Of a DNA stretch of 64,000 nt, positions 1 through 7,869 are shown piece after piece. The notes under the pieces were generated by a model. That model ran no database searches and was not told the origin of the DNA. It saw nothing but the letters and a program-made list of their open reading frames with translations. Source of the stretch: Brachyhypopomus gauderio (taxonomy: Eukaryota > Chordata > Actinopteri > Gymnotiformes > Hypopomidae); contig NW_027507068.1 in the NCBI RefSeq assembly GCF_052324685.1, positions 94,284 to 158,283 on the forward strand. The letters run 5' to 3'. The position numbers were made by a program, and so were the translations under genes. Positions within the stretch are counted from its first letter, which is position 1; every line of letters begins with the position of its first letter.

Positions 1-294
1 GTCTAAGCTTTGTTATGTTAAACCGAATACAGGGGACAACCCCAAAACTTGGTTGTTTTGCTGTGGTGCATAACTAACCCTAACCACGAGTTCAGGTGGT
101 TCACCTCTTTCCTTGAATTGTCCAAGAATTTAAAAGGAGGTGGATCACGTTTTCTGTAACTTGGCTAGAGTACAGGTGGCTCCTGACACTTCAAGTTTGG
201 GATGGACAAGAATGGGATATGGAGGCAGTTATGATTTTATAATAATTTATAAAATTTAATATATAATTTATATAAGCTTCTGCACGTCGATGGT
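1..294. other. Spacer with telomere-like motif, no gene seen
   Basis: I see no coding exon here. It holds an AACCCTAACC telomere-like motif around 76-85 (C-rich strand) and an AT-rich stretch at 230-280. The same sequence opens every unit. Confidence 0.5.
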
Positions 295-655
295 GGGGCA
301 GGGGTAGAGTCTTGGACCCCCACCCCAAAGTTGCTCCATCGGGTTAGGGTTTATATTTTTAAAAAGTCTTACACTAGTTTTTCACTATTGTCAAAGTGGT
401 ATGAATGGGTTTCAATGGGCGGGGCTCCTTGACTATTGCGCCCCCTGGTGGAGCTCCAACTCGGGGGTATATCTAGGGCCCTGGGGGGGGGGGGGGGGGT
501 AGGATGACGAGGGTTTGCTCTGCGGGGGTATGGTGCACCCCCTTGGGGCAGGGGTAGAGTCTGGGACCCCCACCCTAAAGTATCCATCTCAGGTTAGGGT
601 CCATATTATCAAGGGGTTTTACACTAGTGTCAAAGTGGTATCAATAAGATTCAAT
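295..655 (+). repeat. Diverged direct duplication flanking a G17 tract
   Basis: Block 295-416 and block 545-655 are diverged copies 250 bp apart. Both start ggggcaggggtagagtct, pass through cccccaccc and a ggttagggt motif, and end with acactag, tcaaagtggtat and ttcaat. Between them lies a run of 17 G (483-499) with G-quadruplex potential. The second block ends about 40 bp before the first exon of gene A. Copies in units 2-5 start at 14098, 27905, 41708 and 55513. Confidence 0.8.
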
Positions 656-699
656 TACTTTTATATTAGTCTGGTTAGTAAAATATTCTTTTTCAGGAT

Positions 700-830
700 A
701 TGGCACCTACACAAAGTGCGTGTCCGATATGTGCAGTTATTTACTGCAACTTATCACAGCACCTCCGGGTGTGTCACAAGGTGACAAATAAAGATGAAAT
801 GACGCTACTGCTGCAGCTCTCCAGTGGGAG
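700..830 (+). CDS. Gene A exon 1: first zinc finger
   Basis: Begins at an ATG four bases after a tttcag acceptor, so an upstream non-coding exon is possible. It encodes a CX2C-X9-HX4H finger (CPIC ... QHLRVCH), shorter between Cys and His pairs than a classical C2H2 finger. The exon ends in SSG plus two bases at a consensus GTAAGT donor (831). Gene B has a finger of the same spacing. Confidence 0.65.
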
Positions 831-1083
831 GTAAGTGAATAATTAGCATGTTAGCATGTTATTAGTGTGTTATTAGCATGTTAGTATTGTATTAGCATGT
901 TAGTGGGTTAGCAAGGTATTAGCATGCTAGCATATTGTTAGCATATTAGCATGTTGTTAGCATGTTACCATGTTAGCAATTAGCATGTAACTAATGTAAT
1001 TAGCATGCAATAAACATGCATTGAGCTAATAATGCTTATGTAATTAGCATGTTTTGCATCTTTTTGTGTAAAATTTTTTGCAG
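831..1083 (+). repeat. Gene A intron 1 with TAGCAT repeats
   Basis: Consensus GTAAGT donor and ttttttgcag acceptor. The intron holds 12 TAGCAT motifs between about 843 and 1052, mostly as ATTAGCATG or TTAGCATG, irregularly spaced. Gene B has no intron at this position although the flanking protein sequence is homologous. Copies lie at 14634-14886, 28441-28693, 42244-42496 and 56049-56301. Confidence 0.8.
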
Positions 1084-1180
1084 AGTGAAAGGCATTTTCG
1101 ATTGCAAGGTGCCGGACTGCAACTCCTCACACATCAAGCGCTTGGATAAGCACTACAATAAAATGCACCAGGATGTGTTG
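1084..1180 (+). CDS. Gene A exon 2: second zinc finger
   Basis: Reads in frame from exon 1 across the splice (SGR then VKGIFDC). It encodes CX4C-X10-HX4H: Cys-Lys-Val-Pro-Asp-Cys, then His-Tyr-Asn-Lys-Met-His. Gene B carries the matching finger CLPGC with RHLKSH. The exon ends at a GTATGT donor. Confidence 0.65.
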
Positions 1181-1270
1181 GTATGTTTAAAACCATCTGT
1201 TGTGTAGGACTGCATATTAGCTTATTAATATACGCATATTGCAATTTTTTCCCTTGTGTTTATTTTTTAG

Positions 1271-1838
1271 ATTGGGGACCTTGCCAAATTTACAAAGTTG
1301 TCGAAGGAGGAGTACATTTTAAGAAGCCTGGCCTCATTAAGGGCGAATGTTCCTAGGCCCCCGCTTGTTTCAACGCTGGATGGGGGTTACAGCCCACTTC
1401 CAGCATATTTATTACAAGGGTCTTTCACTGACATGTCCAGTGAATTGGACGAGGCCCCGGTCCCTTTTGAGCCAGAGCACATCGGTGAACCAGAGGCATG
1501 CTCCACCCCAGTTGCTGCGACATCCGTCCCTGGGCCCTCCACCTCTGTTGCTGTACACTCCACGGCAGACCCTGCGCCTTCCACCTCAGTGCCTAGGCCC
1601 TCATCCACCACCAAATGTGATGCTCGCTCATCCTGTAAGTTATCAAATCTGGAGGTACAAAGGTTAAAGAAGGCACTTGCGGAAGCTAGCCCCGGAGAAA
1701 AGTGTCAGAGGCCAAGCTGCAGGGCAAACTTTGAAAGGTTGGTGGACCTGGAGAAAGCCTTCAGGAATACACAGTCCCCCATACGGTCCAAACACAGCCT
1801 CAGCTCTCCGATTTCGAAAGAAATCCACCCTAACATCA
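1271..1838 (+). CDS. Gene A exon 3: Pro/Ser/Thr-rich linker
   Basis: Entered in frame from exon 2 through a ttttttag acceptor. It is about 189 codons. The first third (SKEEYILRSLASLR) is charged and probably helical. The middle is low complexity with repeated P-S-T-S-V; the end is basic. A GTAAGT inside the exon near 1635 could act as an alternative donor. The end joins exon 4 in phase (ATCA/GG), giving ...NIRRIVKEF. Confidence 0.6.
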
Positions 1839-1920
1839 GTAAGTAGTGTCATAAAGGTTGAGAGTTTGACCAAATTTTTTATGTATGATTCACTAATTAT
1901 GCTTAATATGTCTTCCCTAG

Positions 1921-2096
1921 GGCGCATTGTTAAGGAATTTACAATTGTAAATTCTGGTGCAAACCTGGAGGGGCGAAAAAAGGAGAACGCCATCTCGGCG
2001 GAAAATCACATTTTCCGTTTTGTCAACTTTAGTATGCGTGACATGCCAGAAAAGAAGGGGACATTCTCTTTCTTGCGAAACGGGGATAATTTTGGA
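1921..2096 (+). CDS. Gene A exon 4
   Basis: About 58 codons in frame with exon 3, ending SFLRNGDNFG at a GTAAGT donor. Content is basic then mixed with no motif I recognise. It closes in phase 0, while the next exon needs a two-base carry-over. This is the first apparent frame break in the gene. Confidence 0.55.
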
Positions 2097-2128
2097 GTAA
2101 GTAACGCATGTCATAGTGAAAGTTAACA

Positions 2129-2324
2129 TGCATACGAATGAGCAAATGTCTGCATATTAATAAGCTAATATCTGCATACTAATGAGGTGATATCAGCATA
2201 CTAATGAGCGAATACCCGCATATTGATGCGGCAATATCCGCATATTAATAAGCTAATATCCGCATACTAATGAGGAAATATCCGCATACTAAATAACTAA
2301 TACCCGCATATTAATGGACTAATG
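2129..2324 (+). repeat. 22-bp minisatellite in gene A intron 4
   Basis: Eight consecutive 21-22-bp repeats from 2150 to 2324, plus a degenerate copy at 2129-2149, all close to ccgcatactaatgagg followed by a short AT-rich end. Variants differ at a few sites (gcatattaat, gcatactaat). Similar gcatattaatgag motifs appear in intron 5 (2598-2705). Copies lie at 15932-16127, 29739-29934, 43542-43737 and 57347-57542. Confidence 0.85.
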
Positions 2325-2373
2325 CATAACAATGAGGAATTTTGCAAATATAACAAATTTGTTGTATTTGCAG

Positions 2374-2597
2374 ATACATGACTCACCTGAAGGGGAAGGG
2401 GCTGGCGGTCACCACTGTCAGAAATATCTTCCTTACCCTTCGCAAGTTCATTAAATATTTACATTGCCTTCCTATAATGGATGCAAGGATTACAAAAAAT
2501 GACATAGCTTGGTTGAACTTAGAAGTAAGCAAGCGACTCACAGGCCTGAAAAAAGAAGTAACAGTTCACCGACAAAAAGTGAAGAAACGCCTCAGCA
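2374..2597 (+). CDS. Gene A exon 5: core-binding-like segment
   Basis: After a tttgcag acceptor the plausible frame reads YMTHLKGKGLAVTTVRNIF, then LRKFIKYL. This pattern resembles the SAM-like DNA-binding domain of tyrosine recombinases (helix, then short turn, then repeated hydrophobic and basic residues). The frame is not the one delivered by exon 4; the delivered frame stops after about 26 codons. The exon ends at a GTAAGT donor. Confidence 0.55.
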
Positions 2598-2705
2598 GTA
2601 AGTGTAGAATAGCTCCATTAATGATGTGCATATTAATGAGGTGGTCTATGCATATTCATGCGTTGATATGCGCATATTAATGAGCCAGTGCATAATGTGT
2701 TTCAG

Positions 2706-2938
2706 AAAACAAAATCAGCAAAGAAGAAATCAGGTCCTTTCGAAAAAATGCCAGGAAGCTGATTCCTCTAAAACTGGGTAAGTCATTTGTTTGTGCATGC
2801 TAATGTATTTTGCTAATGTAACAATAATGCTAACGTTATGAATTTTGTGTCAATTTAGACCGTCTTGAGAAATACCCGAATACCATGACAGCGGCCCAAT
2901 TCATAGGCCTGCTATCAGGTTATCTTATCCTGAGTTAG
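2706..2938 (+). CDS. Gene A exons 6 and 7, ending before the missing catalytic segment
   Basis: Exon 6 (2706-2777) continues exon 5 in frame (KNKISKEEIRSFRKNARK). Exon 7 (2859-2938) continues in frame as MTAAQFIGLLSGYLILS and then hits TAG. By position MTAAQFIGLLSGYL aligns with LQRSFYGYVTAYL of gene B. In gene B this is followed at once by SSIYGHRTGVYQ with the first catalytic Arg; that part is absent here. Confidence 0.55.
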
Positions 2939-3200
2939 GGGTAGGGTTCATATCATGAAAGTGGCATTTTTCCATAGACATATGATGAAGATGCCTGATA
3001 TTATATACATGTCCCTGACCCTAACCTTTTCCCATAGGTTTTAGCATGGACGTGTCCATAATATATTATCAAAGTGTCTTGAATTAGGGGGCAGTGTTGA
3101 GCAATTTTCTTGGACGTTTTGCTAATATGCCTTAGTTTTTTCCTGATGCCAACTGTATGATACGATTATGTTTTTTCCCTAGGGTTAGGGTTAGGGTCAC
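2939..3200 (+). other. Foreign segment replacing catalytic box I/Lys exons, edged by TTAGGG-like tracts
   Basis: The segment begins beside gttaggggtagggtt (2934-2948) and ends in GGGTTAGGGTTAGGGT (3182-3197). An inverted-sense gaccctaacc lies near 3017-3026. No homology to gene B exons is visible inside it. The 3' tract follows a ccctag that could act as an acceptor for the next exon. Copies of the terminal tract lie at 16985-17000, 30792-30807, 44595-44610 and 58400-58415. Confidence 0.6.
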
Positions 3201-3410
3201 GCTTAAGTTTGCGTGACCAGACAAATATACCTGGATGAATCGGTTCATTACCCTCGCGAAGGATTTGCCTGGGGGTGGATCACCGTTCTTCTTCAACAGG
3301 AATGGAGGGCAGTGCAAAAAAACTATTAGTCCATTTCAGGATGGAGTGGACACGCTTGGGTTTTGGAGGATGCCAGTTTTAAGGCTTTCAGGACAGCAAT
3401 GGTGTGCCAC
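3201..3410 (+). CDS. Gene A exon 8: catalytic box II region, frameshifted
   Basis: The first part reads YTWMNRFITLAKDLPGG and FFFNRNGGQC, matching YGWLRAYVQIRKGLTGG and FLF of gene B. After A7 (3316-3322) the homologous frame switches: DASFKAFRTAMVCH matches KPKFTDLRSSIATH of gene B, placing the box II Arg at 3390-3392. A TGA upstream of YTW shows that the 5' edge is also damaged. The GTAAGT donor at 3411 has the same phase as in gene B. Confidence 0.55.
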
Positions 3411-3521
3411 GTAAGTATTATCCATATGTAATTACCATGGTATGAATATGTAATGAGGATGTTACGCCTATGTAATGAGCATATTATGCATATGTAATTT
3501 GCATGTTTTTCCCATTTTCAG

Positions 3522-3902
3522 ATCAAAAACATGCCTCCTGAACAAAAAAGAAAAATACAACGTGCCATGTGCCACTCAGATGTGGTGAGCTCTAAATTCT
3601 ACGTGCCTCTTAGCACAGTGGCAGAGGCTGTTGAGATAAGAGAGCTCCAGTCACAAGCCCTAGAAGAGAGCCCAGCAATGGGCGAGAGGCCAGAGCCTGC
3701 CAGGGAGAGCCCATCATCCTCCAGTCAGGTTGTGGCCAAAAAACGGTCAGCAAAGAGAAAAATTCGGTTCATTGACAGTAGTGAGGAGGAGGAGGATAAA
3801 ATACAGGAATATAATCCAAGAAACTACTCTCCCAAATCTATAAACTTTTCACATCATGACACCATTTCACTACCAATAGACAAATGGACTTCAGACCTTT
3901 AG
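3522..3902 (+). CDS. Gene A exon 9: catalytic His/Tyr and acidic tail
   Basis: Reads IKNMPPEQKRKIQRAMCH, then SDVVSSKFYVPL. His (3573-3575) and Tyr (3600-3602) are 9 residues apart, the spacing of the tyrosine-recombinase His/nucleophile pair. A Ser/Pro-rich stretch, a basic patch (KKRSAKRKIRF) and SSEEEED follow. The last 20 or so residues (LPIDKWTSDL) look LINE-derived because the same frame continues past the stop into LINE ORF2 sequence. Confidence 0.6.
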   Translation: MKNMPPEQKRKIQRAMCHSDVVSSKFYVPLSTVAEAVEIRELQSQALEESPAMGERPEPARESPSSSSQVVAKKRSAKRKIRFIDSSEEEEDKIQEYNPRNYSPKSINFSHHDTISLPIDKWTSDL

Positions 3903-4278
3903 GCTCAAACCTTTAAAATATCATCAAATTCTAACATACAGCTAATTCAATATAAAATATTACACAGAACACACATCACTATCGAGAAAATGCATCGGAT
4001 GGGCTTCACTGACTCCAACACTTGTACACACTGCCCCATGGTAACAGACAATCATCTTCACGCATTCTGGAACTGCCCCCCCTCTGTTTTGGTCGGAGGT
4101 CTTGGGAGAGCTGTCCAAGATCCTCCGCATCCCAATTTCTCCCACCTTAGCTCTGCTTGGTGACCTTTCCTCTCTACCAATGCCTAAACATCTGCAAACA
4201 TTCATCCTCATTTCTATAACAGTGGCTAAAAAGATTATTTTACTTAACTGGAAAGACAGAACATTATCAATAATATAG
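3834..4278 (+). mobile_element. LINE ORF2 C-terminal fragment (unit 1)
   Basis: One frame reads LIQYKILHRTHIT, MHRMGF and a cysteine/histidine knuckle CTHC-X7-H-X4-C, typical of the ORF2 C-terminus of L1/Tx1-like LINEs. A shifted frame then gives VLGELSKILRIPISP, LALLGDL and KKIILLNWKDR, also typical of these tails, ending at TAG 4276-4278. The fragment lacks reverse transcriptase and endonuclease. It abuts gene A upstream and Tc1 downstream. The clade assignment is from memory of family signatures. Confidence 0.75.
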
Positions 4279-5402
4279 TGCTGCATCAAGGCACCTCAGT
4301 GGGAAGTCTGTGGGAAGGAAAAAGTGTGGCAGAAAACGCTGCACGAGAGGAGGTGAGCGGACCCTGAGGAACATTGTGGAGAAGGGCAGATTCCAGACCT
4401 TGGGGGACTGCGGAAGCAGTGGACTGAGTCTGGAGTAGAAACATCCAGAGCCACCGTGCACAGGCGTGTGCAGGAAATGGGCTACAGGTGCCGCATTCTC
4501 CAGGTCAAGCCACTTTTGAACCAGAAACAGCGCCAGAATCGCCTGGCCTGGGCTACAGAGAAGCAGAACTGCAAATTTTGCATGTCATTTGGAAATCAAG
4601 GTGCCAGAGTCTGGAGGAAGACTGGGGAGAAGGAAATGCCAAAATGCCTGAAGTCCAGTGTCAAGTACCCACAGTCAGTGATGGTCTGGGGTGCCATGTC
4701 AGCTGCTGGTGTTGATCCACTGTTTTATCAAGGGCAGGGTCAATGCAGCTAGCTATGAGGAGATTTTGGAGCGCTTCATGCTTCCTTCTGCTGAAAAGCT
4801 TTATGAAGATGAAGATTTCATTTTTCAGCACGACCTGGCACATGCTCCCAGTGCCAAAACTATTGGTAAATGGTTAACTGACCATGGTATTACTGTGCTC
4901 AATTGGCCTGCCAACTCTCCTGACCTGAACCCCATAAAGAATCTGTGGGATATTGTGAAGAGAAAGCGGAGAGATGCAAGACCCAACACTCTAGATGAGC
5001 TTAAAGCCGCTATCTAAGCATCCTGGGTCTCCATAACACCTCAGCAGTGCCACAGGCTGATTGCCTCCATGCCACGCCGCATTGACGCAGTCATTTCTGC
5101 AAAAGGATTCCCAAACAAGTATTGAGTGCATAACTGAACATAATTATTTGAAGGTTGACTTTTTTGTATTAAAAACACTTTTCTTTTATTAGTCGGATGA
5201 AATTTGCTAATTTTTTTTGGTTGGGATTTTTGTTTTTTTTTTTACTTTTTTGCCAAAATCATCAATATTAAACCAATAAAAGGCTTGAACTACTTCAGTT
5301 GTGTGTAATGAATCTAAAACATAAGTCTAATATTTATCAGTACATTACATAAAATAATGAACTATCACAATATGCTAATTTTTTTTTAGAAGGACCTGTA
5401 TA
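4279..5402 (+). mobile_element. Tc1/mariner element, 5'-truncated, inactive (unit 1)
   Basis: Encodes pieces of a Tc1 transposase: ATVHRRVQEMGYRCR (second helix-turn-helix), then PQSVMVWGAM, then FQHDLAHAPSAKT and SPDLNPIKNLWD. The second catalytic Asp is present (HDLAHAP). The third catalytic position, 35 residues on, is Lys (NPIKN) where the family has Glu. The region between WATEKQN and KFCMSFG is shorter than in family members, removing the first Asp. A frameshift near 4730 and a TAA near 5015 break the frame. The 3' end keeps the terminal agaaggacctgta at a TA; the 5' inverted repeat is missing. Confidence 0.9.
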
Positions 5403-6223
5403 ATATTTATAATATTTCTGAGATTATTTTGTGGCATTTCCTGTCTATGTAGCAGTGCAAATTAATATATGTAAATATAATATATATAAATATAATATAT
5501 ATATATATATATTTCATAAAAGCCAAATCGCAGAAATAACATACATACAATGGCTATATTTGATTGTCTAAATATCTAGATACGGATAGAATATATATAT
5601 CATTTGTACTGATCGATTTTGTTTTTTACCTAATTTTAGATTACACTTGGACAGTATAAAAACTTCTAAATTTTAACCCAGAGACTGACTGACTATTCAA
5701 CCATTCATACATCTATTCATCCATCAGATATAAAGATATGGAAGTACAAGAGTATCGGTATGCGTGTCATTAGCACATTTTGTCATTAGTGTATTTATTA
5801 CTGGGTGGTGTGTGTGTGTGTAAAAGTATTGCAGCAGCGGTTTTATTACCCGTGTTATATCTGTAAATCGTGCATATGCTCACACTAACATGATGTGCAA
5901 GTATGTTACATTACAAAAATATAGGTACACAGATTGACTGGTTTGTAGCGAGGTGGATTCAAAATTTGTTTACTCTGCAGCACGATTCTGTGAATTTGCC
6001 ATCGCACTACACGTACCGCAAATGCATTGCAGCAGCACGTACGCCTACTACAAATACGTTTATTCTTTAGCGCGAAGATTAATTTCAAATCTTTAACGTG
6101 ACTCAATCCAAAGGATTCATTCCTATTCAGCATAAGAATAATTACCTTCACGCTATAAAGAAAGATAGATTCATGGGTTGTAACTTTTGAATTGCTTCTT
6201 GAAGCTGTGTCAAAAGTGCTATA
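5403..6223. other. AT-rich spacer with microsatellites
   Basis: No exon recognised. It contains an AT-rich microsatellite (about 5466-5514) and a short GT run (about 5808-5822). Open frames here are short and have no family features. Confidence 0.5.
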
Positions 6224-6228
6224 CAGAT

Positions 6229-6571
6229 TGTCACGGTGACAGCTCCGGACCCTTCCCTGTGGGCGTGCTGCTATGTTGTTTGCGTGTTATGTCCATGTTT
6301 GTTCTTCCGTGGGCGTGGGTCATCTGTGAGCGTGTTCGTGATATCACCTGTACCTTGTCTCGAGGTCACGTGGGTCTGTGTAAATTACCTATTTAATGTG
6401 CGTTTGCGCAGTGTCTTGTGCTCGTCTTTGTCTAAAGTTCATGCCTGTGTAAGCTTCCGCGTCAGCGTGCTTGCACCGTCTGTGCTGGGCTTTGTTTTTG
6501 TGTATTAAACGTTTTATGTGCATCGCAAGACGCTCGTCGTGTCTCCTCCTTCCTCCCGCATGCCAGCGTCA
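6229..6571 (+). mobile_element. Solo LTR (unit 1)
   Basis: A 343-bp element begins TGTCACGG and ends GCGTCA. It is bounded by the 5-bp direct repeat CAGAT at 6224-6228 and 6572-6576. TG...CA ends with a 5-bp target duplication are the hallmark of an LTR left after recombination. A TATA-like tatttaatg and an ATTAAA near the 3' end suggest + orientation. No internal retroelement region is present. Short open frames inside are not genes. Confidence 0.75.
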
Positions 6572-6573
6572 CA

Positions 6574-6630
6574 GATGAGCTGGCCAAGCTGGTTTTCCTT
6601 GGAAAGGACAGTGGGGGTCAGCGCTTCAAA
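6574..6630 (+). pseudogene. Exon-like scrap interrupted by the solo LTR
   Basis: Nineteen codons (DELAKLVFLGKDSGGQRFK) end at a GTAAGC donor directly after the LTR and its target duplication. Removing the LTR joins this to LKLCQKCYT in frame, while the neighbouring frame reads LLLEAVSKVLY, so a frame break is likely here too. I do not recognise the gene. A distant resemblance to DUF4806-type segments is a weak guess. Confidence 0.3.
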
Positions 6631-6639
6631 GTAAGCATA

Positions 6640-7169
6640 AAATACGTATGAAACACATATAAAATGGGCTAGTCATTGTCTGGTTTGCCTTGCAAAAATC
6701 CTCATACTTTTTGCCATATTATTGCTTGACCTGCTGCCTCAGTGCTCATACTATTTTATTATTTACAACATTCCTTGTTAATTGTTAGAATTAGTACCTA
6801 TTATATATTTTTATACATTTTGGGATTTTGTCATGTAAAAAATCATAAAATCTATATTTTTTCCGCCGATCAAACTCCGCAGACAACCGGTGAAAAAGTG
6901 AAGACCCCCAAATTATTTTTCCCCATTAATATCTTATAAAAACCCATGAAAGAGTGAATTCGCAAAAGCTGAAGCGCGAAGTGGCACGGGATCACTGTAA
7001 CAATACAAAAAATAAAGTATGAACTAACCTACAACAGAGTGCAAAATAAATATTAAATTAAGAGCAACATTAAGATAATAACTACATTCAGAAGAAAATA
7101 TCAACTTAATTGTGGATTCAAAAAGAAAATGTGAGTGAGTGACCGTGCAAACTTGAATCACGTCCTTAG
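6640..7169. other. AT-rich spacer, nothing recognised
   Basis: No exon, inverted repeat or tandem repeat stands out. It includes position 7115, one of the two substitutions seen between units. Confidence 0.4.
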
Positions 7170-7457
7170 CAACAGTTTTCTGGGTGACAGTACGTTGAAC
7201 GAATCAGAATGAACGAGAGCCCTCAGTTCAGTGAACGAATCACTGAGCATGCGCTGTTCCCTCGCAATGGATGTCTTCGCGGGTGATTCAGTGATTCATG
7301 GACCACACAGCAGTTCCTCAGCCAGCCTGCACGGTCGCTGCTGAGCTCAACTACTGAACTGAAAAAGGAACAAGCAGCTGAGGAAGTGATTCAATTCAGT
7401 TTGTTCACTCAAATGATTCCTTCATTTGAAGAATTGTTCACGAATGACACAACACTA
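7170..7457. repeat. Probable interspersed repeat with gaacgaatca/gttcac motifs
   Basis: The segment has repeated gaacgaatca and gtgattca motifs and ends ttgttcacgaatgacacaa; the reverse complement of that end resembles termini of fish DNA transposons. Boundaries and family are uncertain, and no target duplication was found. Confidence 0.35.
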
Positions 7458-7869
7458 CTCAGAGTGCTATTAAGTTAGGTAGGGGGAGTGCCTTTGGTAG
7501 AAGCTTTGCTGTCTGCTTAACTTTGGCAAAGATGAGGTGGCAGTCTGCCATAGGTGTGCAACCCCATGATTGCCAAAGCAGTAGAAGCTTGGTATCCTCC
7601 TGAAAATTGTACGGAAGCTCTCCACTGTCTTGGACTTCAACCCAAGGCCACCCGGGGAGTTGCGTAATGCACGTGACATCCTTGGCCCTTGGTGTCAATC
7701 ACCTGGCAACGGGTGGTTGGGGCACAGGCTCTGGAGGCCCTATTCGGGGTTTCTATGACCTAGCTCCAGTAGCATGCTGGAGTATGCCCTCCTCATTTGG
7801 GGGCCCACAAGCTGCCTGGAAACCTGGCGGTGTTAACAGATGGCATGCTTGTGGTTTCTGTATGTCTAT
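7458..7869. other. GC-richer segment of unknown origin
   Basis: Overlapping open frames exist on both strands (about 60-95 codons), none with motifs or splice context I recognise. It may be a repeat fragment. It ends at the hAT-like element. Confidence 0.35.

Larger units (their letters stand above)
700..3902 (+). pseudogene. Gene A, zinc-finger/tyrosine-recombinase-like, degenerate (unit 1)
   Basis: Exons inferred from GT/AG borders: 700-830, 1084-1180, 1271-1838, 1921-2096, 2374-2597, 2706-2777, 2859-2938, about 3200-3410, 3522-3902. The product would carry two zinc fingers, a Pro/Ser/Thr-rich linker, a helical segment like the core-binding domain of tyrosine recombinases (exon 2374-2597), and a catalytic C-terminus with Arg (3390-3392), His (3573-3575) and Tyr (3600-3602). 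His to Tyr is 9 residues, as in lambda integrase. Lesions: exons 1921-2096 and 2374-2597 join out of frame; the segment that in gene B carries the first Arg and the Lys is replaced by unrelated DNA (2939-3200); the frame shifts between an A7 tract (3316-3322) and the catalytic Arg; the end runs into a LINE fragment. The family is inferred from motif layout only. A functional gene would need splicing I have not foreseen. Confidence 0.68.

Noticed and set aside
1347-1667. Overlapping frames over gene A exon 3 on both strands
   Set aside because: They are shadows of the Pro/Ser/Thr-rich exon. The 1271-1838 frame joins its neighbours in phase at GT/AG borders and theirs do not.
2129-2324. CRISPR-like look of regularly spaced 22-bp repeats
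   Set aside because: The repeats abut without unique spacers and sit in an intron of a eukaryotic gene, so this is a minisatellite.
3182-3197. True telomere or chromosome end
   Set aside because: Only two and a half TTAGGG repeats are present and the sequence continues normally on both sides in all units.
4456-5017. Functional Tc1 transposase gene
   Set aside because: Two of three catalytic residues are missing or replaced, the frame is broken twice and the 5' inverted repeat is absent.
6187-6508. Open frames of 69 and 90 codons at the solo LTR
   Set aside because: They start in or cross into LTR sequence bounded by a target duplication and have no family features.
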